The notes under the pieces were generated by a model that saw only the letters and a list, made by a program, of their open reading frames with translations, was not told the origin of the DNA and did not search any database. From Bacillota bacterium (GTDB taxonomy: Bacteria; Bacillota; Clostridia; DSM-8532), in the NCBI GenBank assembly GCA_023415825.1, contig JAEZJF010000016.1, positions 1 to 64,000 of the forward strand: DNA of 64,000 nucleotides, read 5' to 3'. A program made the position numbers and the translations under genes. Within the stretch, counting starts at the first letter, position 1. Every line of letters starts with the position of its first letter. Positions 7,172 to 16,125 of this stretch are shown piece by piece.

Positions 7172-10050
7172 TACACCAAATCTGTTTTGACGGGGTTTTT
7201 AATCGCTGGAATACCGCACTGCCACTGGGTAACGGCAAATTTGGCGCAATGGTTTTCTTTGAGGAGCGTACGCTTCATATCGCGTTGAACCATTATGACT
7301 GTTACTACCCTATCCTACCCAGATACGCCAGGAAAAACCCGGAACAGGCGGTAAAAACATACGGGGAGTTATGCGCTCAGGTCGATAAGGCCCGCCAGGA
7401 ACCGGACTATGAGCGGTCCCATTACATCAACACGCTGAACCCTGTTCCGCCGGACAGCCGTCCGTCATACCGCACGACCAGCTTTCCAATGGCTGGGGAA
7501 ATCCTGCTCCCTCTCAGCCCGGAGATGAAGCCGGATGACTTTTCCCTTGTACTGAATATCGAGGAAGCCACGGTGGTGTTCAGTGCGAAAGGACAAAGTA
7601 AAGAGATTGGCTGTACGATTTGGGTAGCCCAGGGGAGGGACGGTCTTTTCGTGCAGTGCAGACAATCGGAACCGGGCTTGTGGAGCGGAGCGGCACTTAC
7701 CCTACCGTCGGAGCGGGGTATGGGCGGGTACTCTGTGAGCCAGGGGCTTGAGGGCGGTACGCAATGGATCAGAACCTCTTTCCAGCCGGAGTCCGAGCTT
7801 GACTCCGCTCATGTCATTACGGTCGAAACGGCGCTAGTAGTCACACAGGATTGTCTTGCCGCCTCGGTCAGCCGGGGTTCCGCCGTGGAACAGGCCCGGT
7901 TATTACTGGGCAAGGCGCATGAGCTGAAAGTGGAGCATACGACGGCGTGGAAGACGTTTTGGCGCAGTACGGTAGAGCTGCCGGACAAATTTCTGGAGAC
8001 ACTGTGGCATCTGCATATGTACCTGATCGGGTGTGCCAGCGGCCTTGGCAGCGCCTACCCGGAGCAAGCCTGCGGCTTGAATGGCCTGTGGGATATCCGT
8101 CGCCCCTCGCTGTGGGGCAGTATGTGGTACTGGGACGTAAACATCCAGGAGGCTTTCTGGCCGGTGTTCTCCTCGAATCATCTGGAACTTGCCAAACTGT
8201 TCTGCGAGGGGTACTTACAGTACGAACAGGATGCCGTGCGATTTGCCAAAAACGTTTATGGTGCGGACGGCTGGGCGCTGGATTTCCCCCATGCCCTGTA
8301 TAACTGTATCCAGCCGTGGTTCGCGCAGTCTCTCTGGTGGTATTACAGTTATAGCGGCGATGTTGACTTTTTAAGGGACACAGCGTATCCGGTGTTCAAA
8401 AAGCAGATCCGGTTTTTTAAGCAAATCGCCCGCCCGGATGAAAACGGCATACTTCATATGGACCCGGACATCTCTCCGGAGCAAGGGCCTGTCGCAAAGG
8501 ATTCCGTGATCACTGTCGCGTCTGTAAAGCAGCTGCTTCGGTATGCTGTGCAGGCTGCGGAGGTCTTGTCGCGTCCCGCCTGTGAGGCGGAGGAATTCCG
8601 GCAGTTGCTGAAGGCTTTGCCGGAGTATGCAAAAACGGCGGACGGAAGCCGTTGGAGGGACTCGGCACTTGCGCCGGACGACCTGTTCCTCCGGCATCCC
8701 TCGGTTCTGATGCCGATTTTCCCAGCGGAGGAGGTCACCCGGCACAGCCCGGACGAGGTGCGGGATGTGGCGCGGAACACCCTGAAATACGTCTCTGAAC
8801 ATACTGAGACAGGAATGTTCGGTTTTGGGTGGATCGCCTGCGCCGCTGCAAGGCTCGGGGAAGGTACCGCCGCGCTGCGGCTTCTGTATGAGGAAGGGCT
8901 TGACTACATCCTGCACGCTAACGGCCTGGGCTATGAGGAATCCGAGCGTTTCATCAATTACTGCCTTGTGACGAAGCCGCCCCTTTACCCCCCGGCGATG
9001 ACGGAGCCGTCCGGCGGAATGGTGATAGCGGTGAACACCATGCTACTCCAGTCAGATGAGTACATAGAGGTGTTTCCAGCCGTTCCGGACGGGCATGACG
9101 GCTTGTGGGAACCCAAGGCGGAGTACAGGCACTTAGACGGGTATTTGCAAGGTCGGTATCCAAAATGGGAGGACTGTAAGTTTACAGGCTTGCTCGCAAC
9201 CGGCGGCTTTGAGGTGTCCGCCGAGCGGAAAGACGGGGAAACCCGATGGATTCAGGTGACAGCTGCGAGAAAAGAGACGCTTGGCTTACTGCTCCCGGCT
9301 CTGCTGAGCCCGTCGGGGAGCCAGATGATTTTTACAAAGGATATGGAGCCAGGAGAAACCATCAGTTTTGGTACCCCGGGAGCAACCCAGCCCAAGACGC
9401 TCCCCCGTGTACAGGTGAGACAAGCGGCGTTTACCCATCGAAGGGTGTACTTAGGGGAAAATCGGCACACGGAATTTCACAGGGCTGTGGACGCATTCGT
9501 CTGCGCATCCCGCTTGGGTAACGCGCACCAATACCCTATAACGCAGTATGTATTTGACTTTGGCACCGCCACCGGCGAGAAGAATTATGATCTTGTGTAT
9601 CATAAACAATTCTTCCGTACGGGGCAATCGCTGCTGTTTTTTGGAGCGCCAAAGCGCGTGGGACTGGAAGAATATAAAGGAGATACGGGATATGGCTTCG
9701 AGTCGCTTGAGGGGCTTGTCGTCCAAGACCGTAGCGCCCCGGACGACATGCGCCGGGATTTTATTGAGGGCAGCGCGGACAGTGAGTTTTGGATGGAACT
9801 GCCCCGTGGGAAATACAACCTGCTTGTCGTCTCAGGAGATGAGGACGGGGAGTCTCTGACCCACCTCAGGCTGCCTCATCTCTACGGTAGAATTCCGGGG
9901 GAGGTTATAGATGCTGGGCGTTATCAATGCCGGATCATCCCGTTTGTACATGAGCGTGACGGAGTGTTCCGCCTCGGGCTGTCTACGGAAGCAGGCTGTC
10001 GGTGGAAGCTGAACACGCTGTTTTTAAATAAAGAGTATACGTTCTGTTAA
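7168..10050 (+). CDS. GH95-like glycoside hydrolase with C-terminal carbohydrate-binding-like domain
   Basis: Large cytoplasmic hydrolase of 960 residues with no signal peptide. The start WNTALPLGNGKFGAMV matches the GH95 N-terminal domain (alpha-L-fucosidases and alpha-L-galactosidases). A central alpha/alpha barrel follows, with GSMWYWDVNIQEAFWP (Asn325 in the position of the GH95 active-site asparagines), SPEQ (Glu438, where GH95 has its general acid in SPEN) and MLLQSDEYIEVFPAVPD. Where GH95 has DGNFG with the catalytic base Asp, this protein has Glu613 in EPSGG, so the specificity may differ. Residues from about 750 contain FDFGTATG, GYGFE and ELPRGKYNLLVVSGD, the pattern of the galactose-binding-like domain found in rhamnogalacturonan acetylesterases. 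It is coupled to the transporter by an ATGA overlap, so it probably acts on an imported oligosaccharide. Confidence 0.8.
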   Translation: MIHQICFDGVFNRWNTALPLGNGKFGAMVFFEERTLHIALNHYDCYYPILPRYARKNPEQAVKTYGELCAQVDKARQEPDYERSHYINTLNPVPPDSRPSYRTTSFPMAGEILLPLSPEMKPDDFSLVLNIEEATVVFSAKGQSKEIGCTIWVAQGRDGLFVQCRQSEPGLWSGAALTLPSERGMGGYSVSQGLEGGTQWIRTSFQPESELDSAHVITVETALVVTQDCLAASVSRGSAVEQARLLLGKAHELKVEHTTAWKTFWRSTVELPDKFLETLWHLHMYLIGCASGLGSAYPEQACGLNGLWDIRRPSLWGSMWYWDVNIQEAFWPVFSSNHLELAKLFCEGYLQYEQDAVRFAKNVYGADGWALDFPHALYNCIQPWFAQSLWWYYSYSGDVDFLRDTAYPVFKKQIRFFKQIARPDENGILHMDPDISPEQGPVAKDSVITVASVKQLLRYAVQAAEVLSRPACEAEEFRQLLKALPEYAKTADGSRWRDSALAPDDLFLRHPSVLMPIFPAEEVTRHSPDEVRDVARNTLKYVSEHTETGMFGFGWIACAAARLGEGTAALRLLYEEGLDYILHANGLGYEESERFINYCLVTKPPLYPPAMTEPSGGMVIAVNTMLLQSDEYIEVFPAVPDGHDGLWEPKAEYRHLDGYLQGRYPKWEDCKFTGLLATGGFEVSAERKDGETRWIQVTAARKETLGLLLPALLSPSGSQMIFTKDMEPGETISFGTPGATQPKTLPRVQVRQAAFTHRRVYLGENRHTEFHRAVDAFVCASRLGNAHQYPITQYVFDFGTATGEKNYDLVYHKQFFRTGQSLLFFGAPKRVGLEEYKGDTGYGFESLEGLVVQDRSAPDDMRRDFIEGSADSEFWMELPRGKYNLLVVSGDEDGESLTHLRLPHLYGRIPGEVIDAGRYQCRIIPFVHERDGVFRLGLSTEAGCRWKLNTLFLNKEYTFC

Positions 10051-10081
10051 CATTTCCCCGAAGCAGGGAGGAGGAGAGAGC

Positions 10082-11200
10082 ATGATGGATATTCAAAAAG
10101 CAAAAGCGGCTTTAGAAAACGCGACGGCAATTACGGAAAAGCACTGGAAGAACTTTGAAAACGGGTTCCCCGCCCCAGCCAGCACAAACAACAGGTATCA
10201 GAAGATTGAGAACAACGATTGGACAGCCGGGTTCTATACCGGCTTAATGTGGATGTTTTACGAGCACACGGGCAAGGGTTTTTTCCGGGAGCTGGCGGAA
10301 AAGCAACTGGTAAGCTTCCGGGACCGACTCGACCGGCGCATAGTGGTGGACCACCATGACATGGGATTCATCTTCGGACTGAGTTGTGTCGCGGCATATA
10401 AACTAACAGGCAATGAGTTTGCCAAAGAAACCGCCCTTTTAGCCGCCAACAATCTGAAAAGCCGCTTTCACGAGAAGGGGCAGTTCATTCAGGCATGGGG
10501 ACTTCTGGGCGATGCATCGGAATACCGTCTGATTATTGACTGCCTGCTGAATCTGCCGCTGCTGTACTGGGCGACGGACCTGACGGGCGACCCGTCTTAC
10601 CGCTACTGTGCGGTACAGCATCTTAACACCGCGCGTAAAACCATCATCCGGGACGATTTTTCCACGTACCATACGTATTATTTCGACATGGAGACGGGGG
10701 AGCCGTTACATGGAGCCACCAAGCAGGGGTATTCGGACACCTCCACATGGTCCAGAGGGCAGGCATGGGGCGTGTACGGCCTGATGTTGAATTATGCGTA
10801 TCGAAAAGACCCGTCTATTCTGCCCCAATGGAAGGGTGTCACCGATTACTTTATCGCGCATTTGCCAAAGGATTTGGCGGCGTATTGGGACTTCTACTTC
10901 CGCCAGGGGCCGGAACCACGTGACAGCTCTGCGTCCGCAATTGCTGTGTGCGGGATTCTAGAGGCCTATCGGCAGGGTGTTTGCGGTAAAGAGTATCTGG
11001 ACAAGGGGTATGAGATACTGGACAGCCTGATCGACAACTATGCCGCTAAGGTTAACGAGGACGGTAACGGCATTTTGAAGCATTCGACCTATGGAAGGCT
11101 GCTTGGGGAAGGGATTGATGAGTTTACGCTCTGGGGCGACTATTTCTATGTGGAAGCCTTGATGCGGGCCGTATATCCCGACTGGAAGATGTACTGGTAA
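10082..11200 (+). CDS. GH88 unsaturated glucuronyl hydrolase
   Basis: Cytoplasmic enzyme of 372 residues that removes the 4,5-unsaturated uronic acid left at the non-reducing end by polysaccharide lyases, for example from glycosaminoglycan disaccharides. It has the GH88 alpha/alpha barrel and the two expected active-site aspartates: Asp93 in HHDMGF and Asp153 in LIIDCLLN, at the same spacing as Asp88 and Asp149 of the Bacillus enzyme. The conserved GYSDTSTWSRGQAW segment and the ending FTLWGDYFYVEAL are also present. Length is normal for the family. The start has AGGGAGGAGGAGAG before it. Last gene of the importer operon, it converges on the response-regulator gene with only 14 bases between. 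No lyase is encoded in the window, so the unsaturated substrate must come from elsewhere or from other organisms. Confidence 0.9.
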   Translation: MMDIQKAKAALENATAITEKHWKNFENGFPAPASTNNRYQKIENNDWTAGFYTGLMWMFYEHTGKGFFRELAEKQLVSFRDRLDRRIVVDHHDMGFIFGLSCVAAYKLTGNEFAKETALLAANNLKSRFHEKGQFIQAWGLLGDASEYRLIIDCLLNLPLLYWATDLTGDPSYRYCAVQHLNTARKTIIRDDFSTYHTYYFDMETGEPLHGATKQGYSDTSTWSRGQAWGVYGLMLNYAYRKDPSILPQWKGVTDYFIAHLPKDLAAYWDFYFRQGPEPRDSSASAIAVCGILEAYRQGVCGKEYLDKGYEILDSLIDNYAAKVNEDGNGILKHSTYGRLLGEGIDEFTLWGDYFYVEALMRAVYPDWKMYW

Positions 11201-11214
11201 GGAGAGGCGCTCCC

Positions 11215-12744
11215 TTACATGTTCTCTCTATCTTCCGGCGCTGTCCGATACGCTTGTTCTCTTACCGCCGTGGGCGGCCGGCCGGTAATGCGCTTAAACA
11301 CTTTACTGAAGTAATACACATCGTTAAAGCCCAGTGAGTTTGCAATATCCCTGATGGACATGGACGGACATTCTTGAATGATCGTTCTGGCCCGCTCGAT
11401 TTTCAATTGAATAAAGTAGTCAATGGGCGTCATGTTTTTCTGCGTTTTAAACACGCGGCACAGGTACACCTTTGAGTAATTCATCTCCGAGCAGAGCATG
11501 GATAACGTGAGGTTGCTCGACAGATTGCTGCGAAAATATTGTTCTATCTTGTTCACCAGCTGCGCAGAAGACAGTATCTGGCCGCTGCTGTCAGACGAAA
11601 GCCCGAAGAGCTCGACGATAAGATGATAGTATTGATTGGCCAAATCCGCGTATGTACCGGAAACTGAAATGATGTTTTCAATGTAATATTTGACTGTAAA
11701 TTCAAAATTGTCCGTGATGGACAAACTGTGCTTTATTGAATTTGTGATGTAGATCAGATCGTTTTGCACGGCGCACAGTGGGTAACGTTGTTTCTGCCAC
11801 TCGTCAAAAAGGGTCTGTATTTTGGCGTTCAGGGCATTATGCTTCGCATGGCGGATGCATAATGCAATATATGCAATGCAGTCGTTAATATTTTGAGTGA
11901 CATATTCGCTTTTGAGCATCTCAGACACGATACTGTTGATCCCCGGCAATACGCTCTGGGCGGCAATCTTTCGGATAAGATTAATTTGTGCGTCAATGCG
12001 GTTGGTTTTCTCTATCGTTTTATAGGAAACCGTGACGGAGTATTTGTACACATGCTCCAAGTCCGCAGCCATCAGGTGGAGCTTATGTGAAAGAATACTC
12101 TCCGTCATATTCCCCTTCTGAATGATGATTACCTTTTCGTTGGAACAAACCCCGATAAAGCATAACACCGGGCCTAGGCTGGCAACCATGCTTTGAAACT
12201 TTTGCTCAATATCCTGAGACGGGATGTAAAAGCCGTTGGGATGGATAATGCTTTCAGGATTGGATAACGCGTTGCCAAAAATCAGGTATATCAGGAAGTA
12301 TTCCGTGTCCTCCCATTGAATCGGAGTGCCCTCCGACAAAACGTCATCAATATGCTTGCTGTTACGCAGGGCATTGACCTTATTCCCCAATTTTAGGAGA
12401 CAATCACGAAGTTCATGGGAAACTACAGGCTTGAGCAAATAGTCCTCCGCGCCGAACCGGATGGCTTTTTTTGCGTACTCAAAATCCTGATAACCGCTTA
12501 TGATGACTGTGATGATGTTCTTGTGGTGCGAATCGATATACTCTAGTAGCGCAATGCCGTCCATATCCGGCATACGGATATCGGTGATCACCACATCTGG
12601 ATATGTCTTTGCAATAACATCCAGCGCGTCCAGTCCGTTGTAGGCTGTACCAACGACTTCATAAGGGCCGTCTAAATCAATAATCTTTTGCTGAAGGCTC
12701 TTTAAGGCATATTCCTCATCTTCAACAAGACAGATTCTAAGCAA
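11215..12744 (-). CDS. Two-component response regulator, YesN/AraC type
   Basis: Transcription factor of 509 residues. An N-terminal receiver domain starts RICLVEDEEYALKSLQQKI and carries the phospho-acceptor aspartate in VVITDIRMPDMDG; a long middle region follows; and two AraC-type helix-turn-helix motifs lie at the C-terminus (LTLSMLCSEMNYSKVYLCRV and SIRDIANSLGFNDVYYFSKV). The start is best placed at the TTG at 12744: it has GAGGAGGGG seven bases upstream and gives the usual short N-terminus, and it overlaps the kinase stop codon by 8 bases. It pairs with the sensor kinase upstream and, by analogy with YesMN systems, should activate the neighbouring sugar-uptake and hydrolase genes. Confidence 0.92.
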   Translation of the reverse strand: MLRICLVEDEEYALKSLQQKIIDLDGPYEVVGTAYNGLDALDVIAKTYPDVVITDIRMPDMDGIALLEYIDSHHKNIITVIISGYQDFEYAKKAIRFGAEDYLLKPVVSHELRDCLLKLGNKVNALRNSKHIDDVLSEGTPIQWEDTEYFLIYLIFGNALSNPESIIHPNGFYIPSQDIEQKFQSMVASLGPVLCFIGVCSNEKVIIIQKGNMTESILSHKLHLMAADLEHVYKYSVTVSYKTIEKTNRIDAQINLIRKIAAQSVLPGINSIVSEMLKSEYVTQNINDCIAYIALCIRHAKHNALNAKIQTLFDEWQKQRYPLCAVQNDLIYITNSIKHSLSITDNFEFTVKYYIENIISVSGTYADLANQYYHLIVELFGLSSDSSGQILSSAQLVNKIEQYFRSNLSSNLTLSMLCSEMNYSKVYLCRVFKTQKNMTPIDYFIQLKIERARTIIQECPSMSIRDIANSLGFNDVYYFSKVFKRITGRPPTAVREQAYRTAPEDRENM

Positions 12745-14521
12745 TTCGCGTCCCCTCCTCTCCCTCGGTAACAGACAGCTCAACAAAACAACCGGCTGGC
12801 TCCATATTTTCTATTCTTATACGGAAGCGGTCGCCCTTCATGATCCTCCAGCGGATGTATATGTTGTTTAGCGCCATGTTGTCTATCTTCATTTTAAGGA
12901 TGTCCTTCTTGCTGTCCCGCAGGCAGTTGTCACAAGAGGCAAATTGGGCAAAGGCCTCGTCAATTTTTTCCTCCGCGAACCCATTCCCGTTGTCGGAAAC
13001 ACAGATATGCCAGCCGGAAGTGACGGTCTCAATCACTACGTGTACGATAAACGGCAGGCAGTTGCGGTTCATACCGTGCTTGATTGCGTTTTCCACTAGC
13101 GGCTGGAGGGTAAACTTCGGGATGACCTCAGCCAGAAGAGCCGGATCAGCTGAAACTTCCACCAGCAGCCGCCCTTCGTACCGCTTCTTCATCAGAATCG
13201 CGTAGTGATTCAGATGAAGAAGCTCATCCTCCACCGTATAGGTGCTTTTGGTGTTGTCGGAGATATACCGCAGCATCTGCGAGAAGGCGATACACAGATC
13301 CGCCGCCTCAAAATCCCTATTGACGTAGCAGACAGACTCAATCATCGTGATGGTGTTGTAAATCGTGTGCGGGTTCATCAGCGATTGCAGTGCGATGTAG
13401 TTGGCGCGCTCCTCGTTGGCTCTTGCTTGTGCATTCTGCTCAATCTCGATTTCAAGCTGGTTGAGCATGGCCTTAAACGAGCGGTTTATGTTCTCAATCT
13501 CAGCGATGTTATACGAATGCGAAGTGCGTACGGACAGGTTATCATATGACACATTGCTTATCTGCTGGTTCAGCTCCGACAGAGGCGCCGTCAGCCGGTT
13601 GGTGAGGATACGGATCAGCCCCAGCATGGAGAGCAGCGCGGCGGCAAAGCTCAGTACAAAGATGAGGCCCAACTTCTGGTTCGGCATCATGTCGGTAAGT
13701 GGGCAGTACATGACCGTGATCCAATGTGAGTAATCTGAGGTAGTGTAGGAAATTTGGTGGTTTTCCCATTGGAAGCTGCCCGAACGCTCCGGTTTATCGA
13801 TGATGACGGCGTGCAGTTCGCTGAAAAACGTCTCGTCCTCTGCCTGGTTCCACGGGTATACGACGTCGCCTTTGTCGGACAGCAGGACGACGTTGCCGGG
13901 TTGGAAATCCACAGAGCAAAACGTCTCAAGCTGGTCATAGTTGTTCTGGACCTCGATGATTCCGTACACATTGATGCCGTCGTTGACGGTGCGCGCCACC
14001 GAATAAACAGGCATGTCCGCGATCCCGAAGGGGTCGTAATGGACGGGTAGGATCACCTTGTCACCGTTTGCTTGTATCAGCGCGTTATACGGCTCATAGG
14101 ACTTGATCGCGTTCAGGATATGAGTCTGATCCTCACCGTTTTTTGTAAACGTGAAGTATGTATCGTGAGTAAAAGCGATTATACGATGGGAGAGGAACAG
14201 CGGCGCGTCCAGGGAGACGATCGTATCCAAAATCTCGTTGCTGTACTTCGCATAGGAGGATACCAGATTTTCGGCTTTCATGATCTGCATAAAGGATTTA
14301 TTAAATAACAGCCCGCTGACGATGCGGTCCATATTCTGAAGTGACGTATCAACCTGCTGCTGCGTTTTCAGAACAAACTCCTGTTGGGCGTTTATCGCCT
14401 TGCGAATCTGGTCGTTATTCACCACAAGAAAGATGCCGATGAAAAGGATCAGCAGAAGCATAAAGATGAGTCCCGAATACGCTCTAAAAAGCTGCTGCGA
14501 AAACTTGCGTTCCTGTTTCAT
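12737..14521 (-). CDS. Two-component sensor histidine kinase, YesM type
   Basis: Membrane sensor of 594 residues. One membrane helix lies near the start (about 12-34) and a second at about 283-303 (LIFVLSFAAALLSMLGLIRI). The roughly 250 residues between form the outside sensing domain, and a HAMP linker follows. The kinase part is of the YesM/LytS class: the phospho-accepting histidine is in SLMNPHTIYNTI, the N-box is LVENAIKHGM and the G-box is ICVSDNGNGF. Such kinases sense extracellular oligosaccharides, often together with a sugar-binding lipoprotein, and a second binding lipoprotein is encoded divergently just upstream. It is the first gene of the kinase-regulator operon. ATG start; I see no strong promoter I would insist on. 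Confidence 0.93.
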   Translation of the reverse strand: MKQERKFSQQLFRAYSGLIFMLLLILFIGIFLVVNNDQIRKAINAQQEFVLKTQQQVDTSLQNMDRIVSGLLFNKSFMQIMKAENLVSSYAKYSNEILDTIVSLDAPLFLSHRIIAFTHDTYFTFTKNGEDQTHILNAIKSYEPYNALIQANGDKVILPVHYDPFGIADMPVYSVARTVNDGINVYGIIEVQNNYDQLETFCSVDFQPGNVVLLSDKGDVVYPWNQAEDETFFSELHAVIIDKPERSGSFQWENHQISYTTSDYSHWITVMYCPLTDMMPNQKLGLIFVLSFAAALLSMLGLIRILTNRLTAPLSELNQQISNVSYDNLSVRTSHSYNIAEIENINRSFKAMLNQLEIEIEQNAQARANEERANYIALQSLMNPHTIYNTITMIESVCYVNRDFEAADLCIAFSQMLRYISDNTKSTYTVEDELLHLNHYAILMKKRYEGRLLVEVSADPALLAEVIPKFTLQPLVENAIKHGMNRNCLPFIVHVVIETVTSGWHICVSDNGNGFAEEKIDEAFAQFASCDNCLRDSKKDILKMKIDNMALNNIYIRWRIMKGDRFRIRIENMEPAGCFVELSVTEGEEGTRIA

Positions 14522-14593
14522 TGGAGTCCCCTTACAAAGCGTAATAAAGCCATGTTATCATAGCAAATCCCAGATTTCAAGTTTATGAAATAG

Positions 14594-14621
14594 TTCCAAA
14601 ATTCGGTTTATATGTTATCAT
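14594..14621 (+). promoter_or_regulatory. Extended -10 promoter for the second binding lipoprotein
   Basis: TTCCAA (14594-14599), 16 bases, then TG-T-TATCAT with the -10 hexamer at 14616-14621. A second ATGTTATCAT lies upstream at about 14553, also on the plus strand, giving a direct repeat within the divergent region that could serve as a tandem promoter or activator site. Confidence 0.55.
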
Positions 14622-14657
14622 CGTAAAAGAAGTATTGTCAACCAAGGGGGGGATACT

Positions 14658-15944
14658 ATGGGAATTCGTAAGATGATTCTAATTGTGACCGCCGCTGTTC
14701 TTGCCGTCCTGTGCGCAGGGTGCATAGGGATCAATCCGGGCGGCGATGCCAACCCCGCCGCAAATAATGAGCCTGTCACGCTTACATTTATGCTGCCGCA
14801 GACACATTTCAAGGATTTTTTGAAAGAGTCGATCCAGCAATTTGAGGAGGAGCAGGAAAATTGCAGGATCAATGTTCAGGTGATTCCAGACAATCAGTGG
14901 GTCAACATGATTAAAATCAAAGCGTTTACCAATGAATCGCCGGACATCGTCCGTATTGACAAAGGGGTCATGATGCAGATCGGCACGGACCGATTTGTGG
15001 AGTTGGGCACGACGGAACCATGGATGGGGCGTGTTATCCAAGCGGAGCTGGAGTCAAAGCTGATCGATGGAAAGGTTTACGGGCTGCCGGTATCCTCGAA
15101 CTCCACCATCGGCATCGTATGTAACAAAAAGCTTTTTTTGGAGAACGGACTGGAAATTCCCAGGTCAATGGATGAGATGCGGCTGACATGCCAGCGGTTC
15201 AGTGAGCTCGGTATCACCCCACTGTACGCTTCAGACAAGGATAGCTGGACGACGCAGACATGGTTTACCAGCGCCGCACCACAGGTCGCGCCGGCGGGCA
15301 CATGGGACAAGCTGATGACAAACCGCGTGCATTGGAGTGATATAGGCGAGTTTACTCAGATTTTGAACGACATGGCGGAATTGCGGGCGAACGGCTGCAC
15401 AAACCACGACTACATGATGGCAACCTACTCAAGCGCGGTGGACTTTATGTCAAACGGCTCAGCAGCAATGTATGTGTCCGGGCATTTCTTCATCAACGAC
15501 GTTTTAGCCAAGAACCCCGACATCGAGCTGGAGATGGCGCCGATGGTGTATGCCGATGCGATTGCGGCGATTCAGAGCCAGGGCATGTTTTCCATCTTCC
15601 GAAATTCGGAGCATGTTGAGCTGGCCAAAGCGTTTCTGAATTGGTTCTCCCAGGCGGAGAATATGGATGTGTTTACCAAGGGCTGGGGCTATACGCCCAT
15701 TTTCAACGACCAGAAGGTTGAGCTACCCGCGTGGCTGGAGGCACTGAACCGGGATTACATCAGCCGCGGCAAGACCGTGCTGCATGTGGATAGCCAGCTT
15801 GTCGGCGTGGACTTTGTGGACTTCTGGAGTTACCAGCAGGAGCTGGTCGGTGGCGATCTGACGGCGGAGGAGACGTTGCATAAGTGGGATGAAGCGTACG
15901 CCCAGCAGATGAAGAACCGTAAGATGCCCGGTTGGGTTGAATAG
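14658..15944 (+). CDS. Second carbohydrate ABC solute-binding lipoprotein
   Basis: Sugar-binding lipoprotein of 428 residues with a signal peptide ending in the lipobox LCAGC (lipidated cysteine at residue 22). The mature part shows the family 1 binding-protein pattern (EPVTLTFMLPQTHFKDFLKESIQQ at the start; GKVYGLPVSSN; YTPIF near the C-terminus). No permease is encoded beside it. It lies divergent to the YesM-type kinase and upstream of the GH101 gene, so it either feeds the permeases of the first operon or acts as a co-receptor for the kinase. Both are inferences from position. Its start has a clear AGGGGGGG box. The same GC-rich codon use as the rest of this block. Confidence 0.88.
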   Translation: MGIRKMILIVTAAVLAVLCAGCIGINPGGDANPAANNEPVTLTFMLPQTHFKDFLKESIQQFEEEQENCRINVQVIPDNQWVNMIKIKAFTNESPDIVRIDKGVMMQIGTDRFVELGTTEPWMGRVIQAELESKLIDGKVYGLPVSSNSTIGIVCNKKLFLENGLEIPRSMDEMRLTCQRFSELGITPLYASDKDSWTTQTWFTSAAPQVAPAGTWDKLMTNRVHWSDIGEFTQILNDMAELRANGCTNHDYMMATYSSAVDFMSNGSAAMYVSGHFFINDVLAKNPDIELEMAPMVYADAIAAIQSQGMFSIFRNSEHVELAKAFLNWFSQAENMDVFTKGWGYTPIFNDQKVELPAWLEALNRDYISRGKTVLHVDSQLVGVDFVDFWSYQQELVGGDLTAEETLHKWDEAYAQQMKNRKMPGWVE

Positions 15945-15978
15945 CGAATACAACCCGGAACGCTTACGTGATGTCGAG

Positions 15979-16044
15979 TGTACAATTGTACATCCGACTG
16001 GATACTATATTGCATTCCATACAGGTGTTTCCATTTAATATAAT
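15979..16044 (+). promoter_or_regulatory. Palindrome and promoter upstream of the GH101 gene
   Basis: A 14-bp perfect palindrome TGTACAATTGTACA (15979-15992) lies upstream of TTCCAT (16015-16020), 18 bases and TATAAT (16039-16044). The palindrome sits about 65 bases before the expected transcription start, a position suited to an activator. A short hairpin (stem 16065-16072 with 16077-16084) follows in the leader, then AAAGGAGG before the GTG start. Confidence 0.55.
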
Positions 16045-16125
16045 CAGTGATAGTAGAATGGGCAAAAGCAGCCACCGCTGCTTTGTCCTGGTACATATCA
16101 GAATATATTAAAGGAGGCAACATCT

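Noticed and set aside
6517..7293. Minus-strand open frame of 258 codons over the second permease gene
   Set aside because: The permease frame has EAA motif and membrane helices; the opposite frame is methionine- and lysine-rich without recognisable features.
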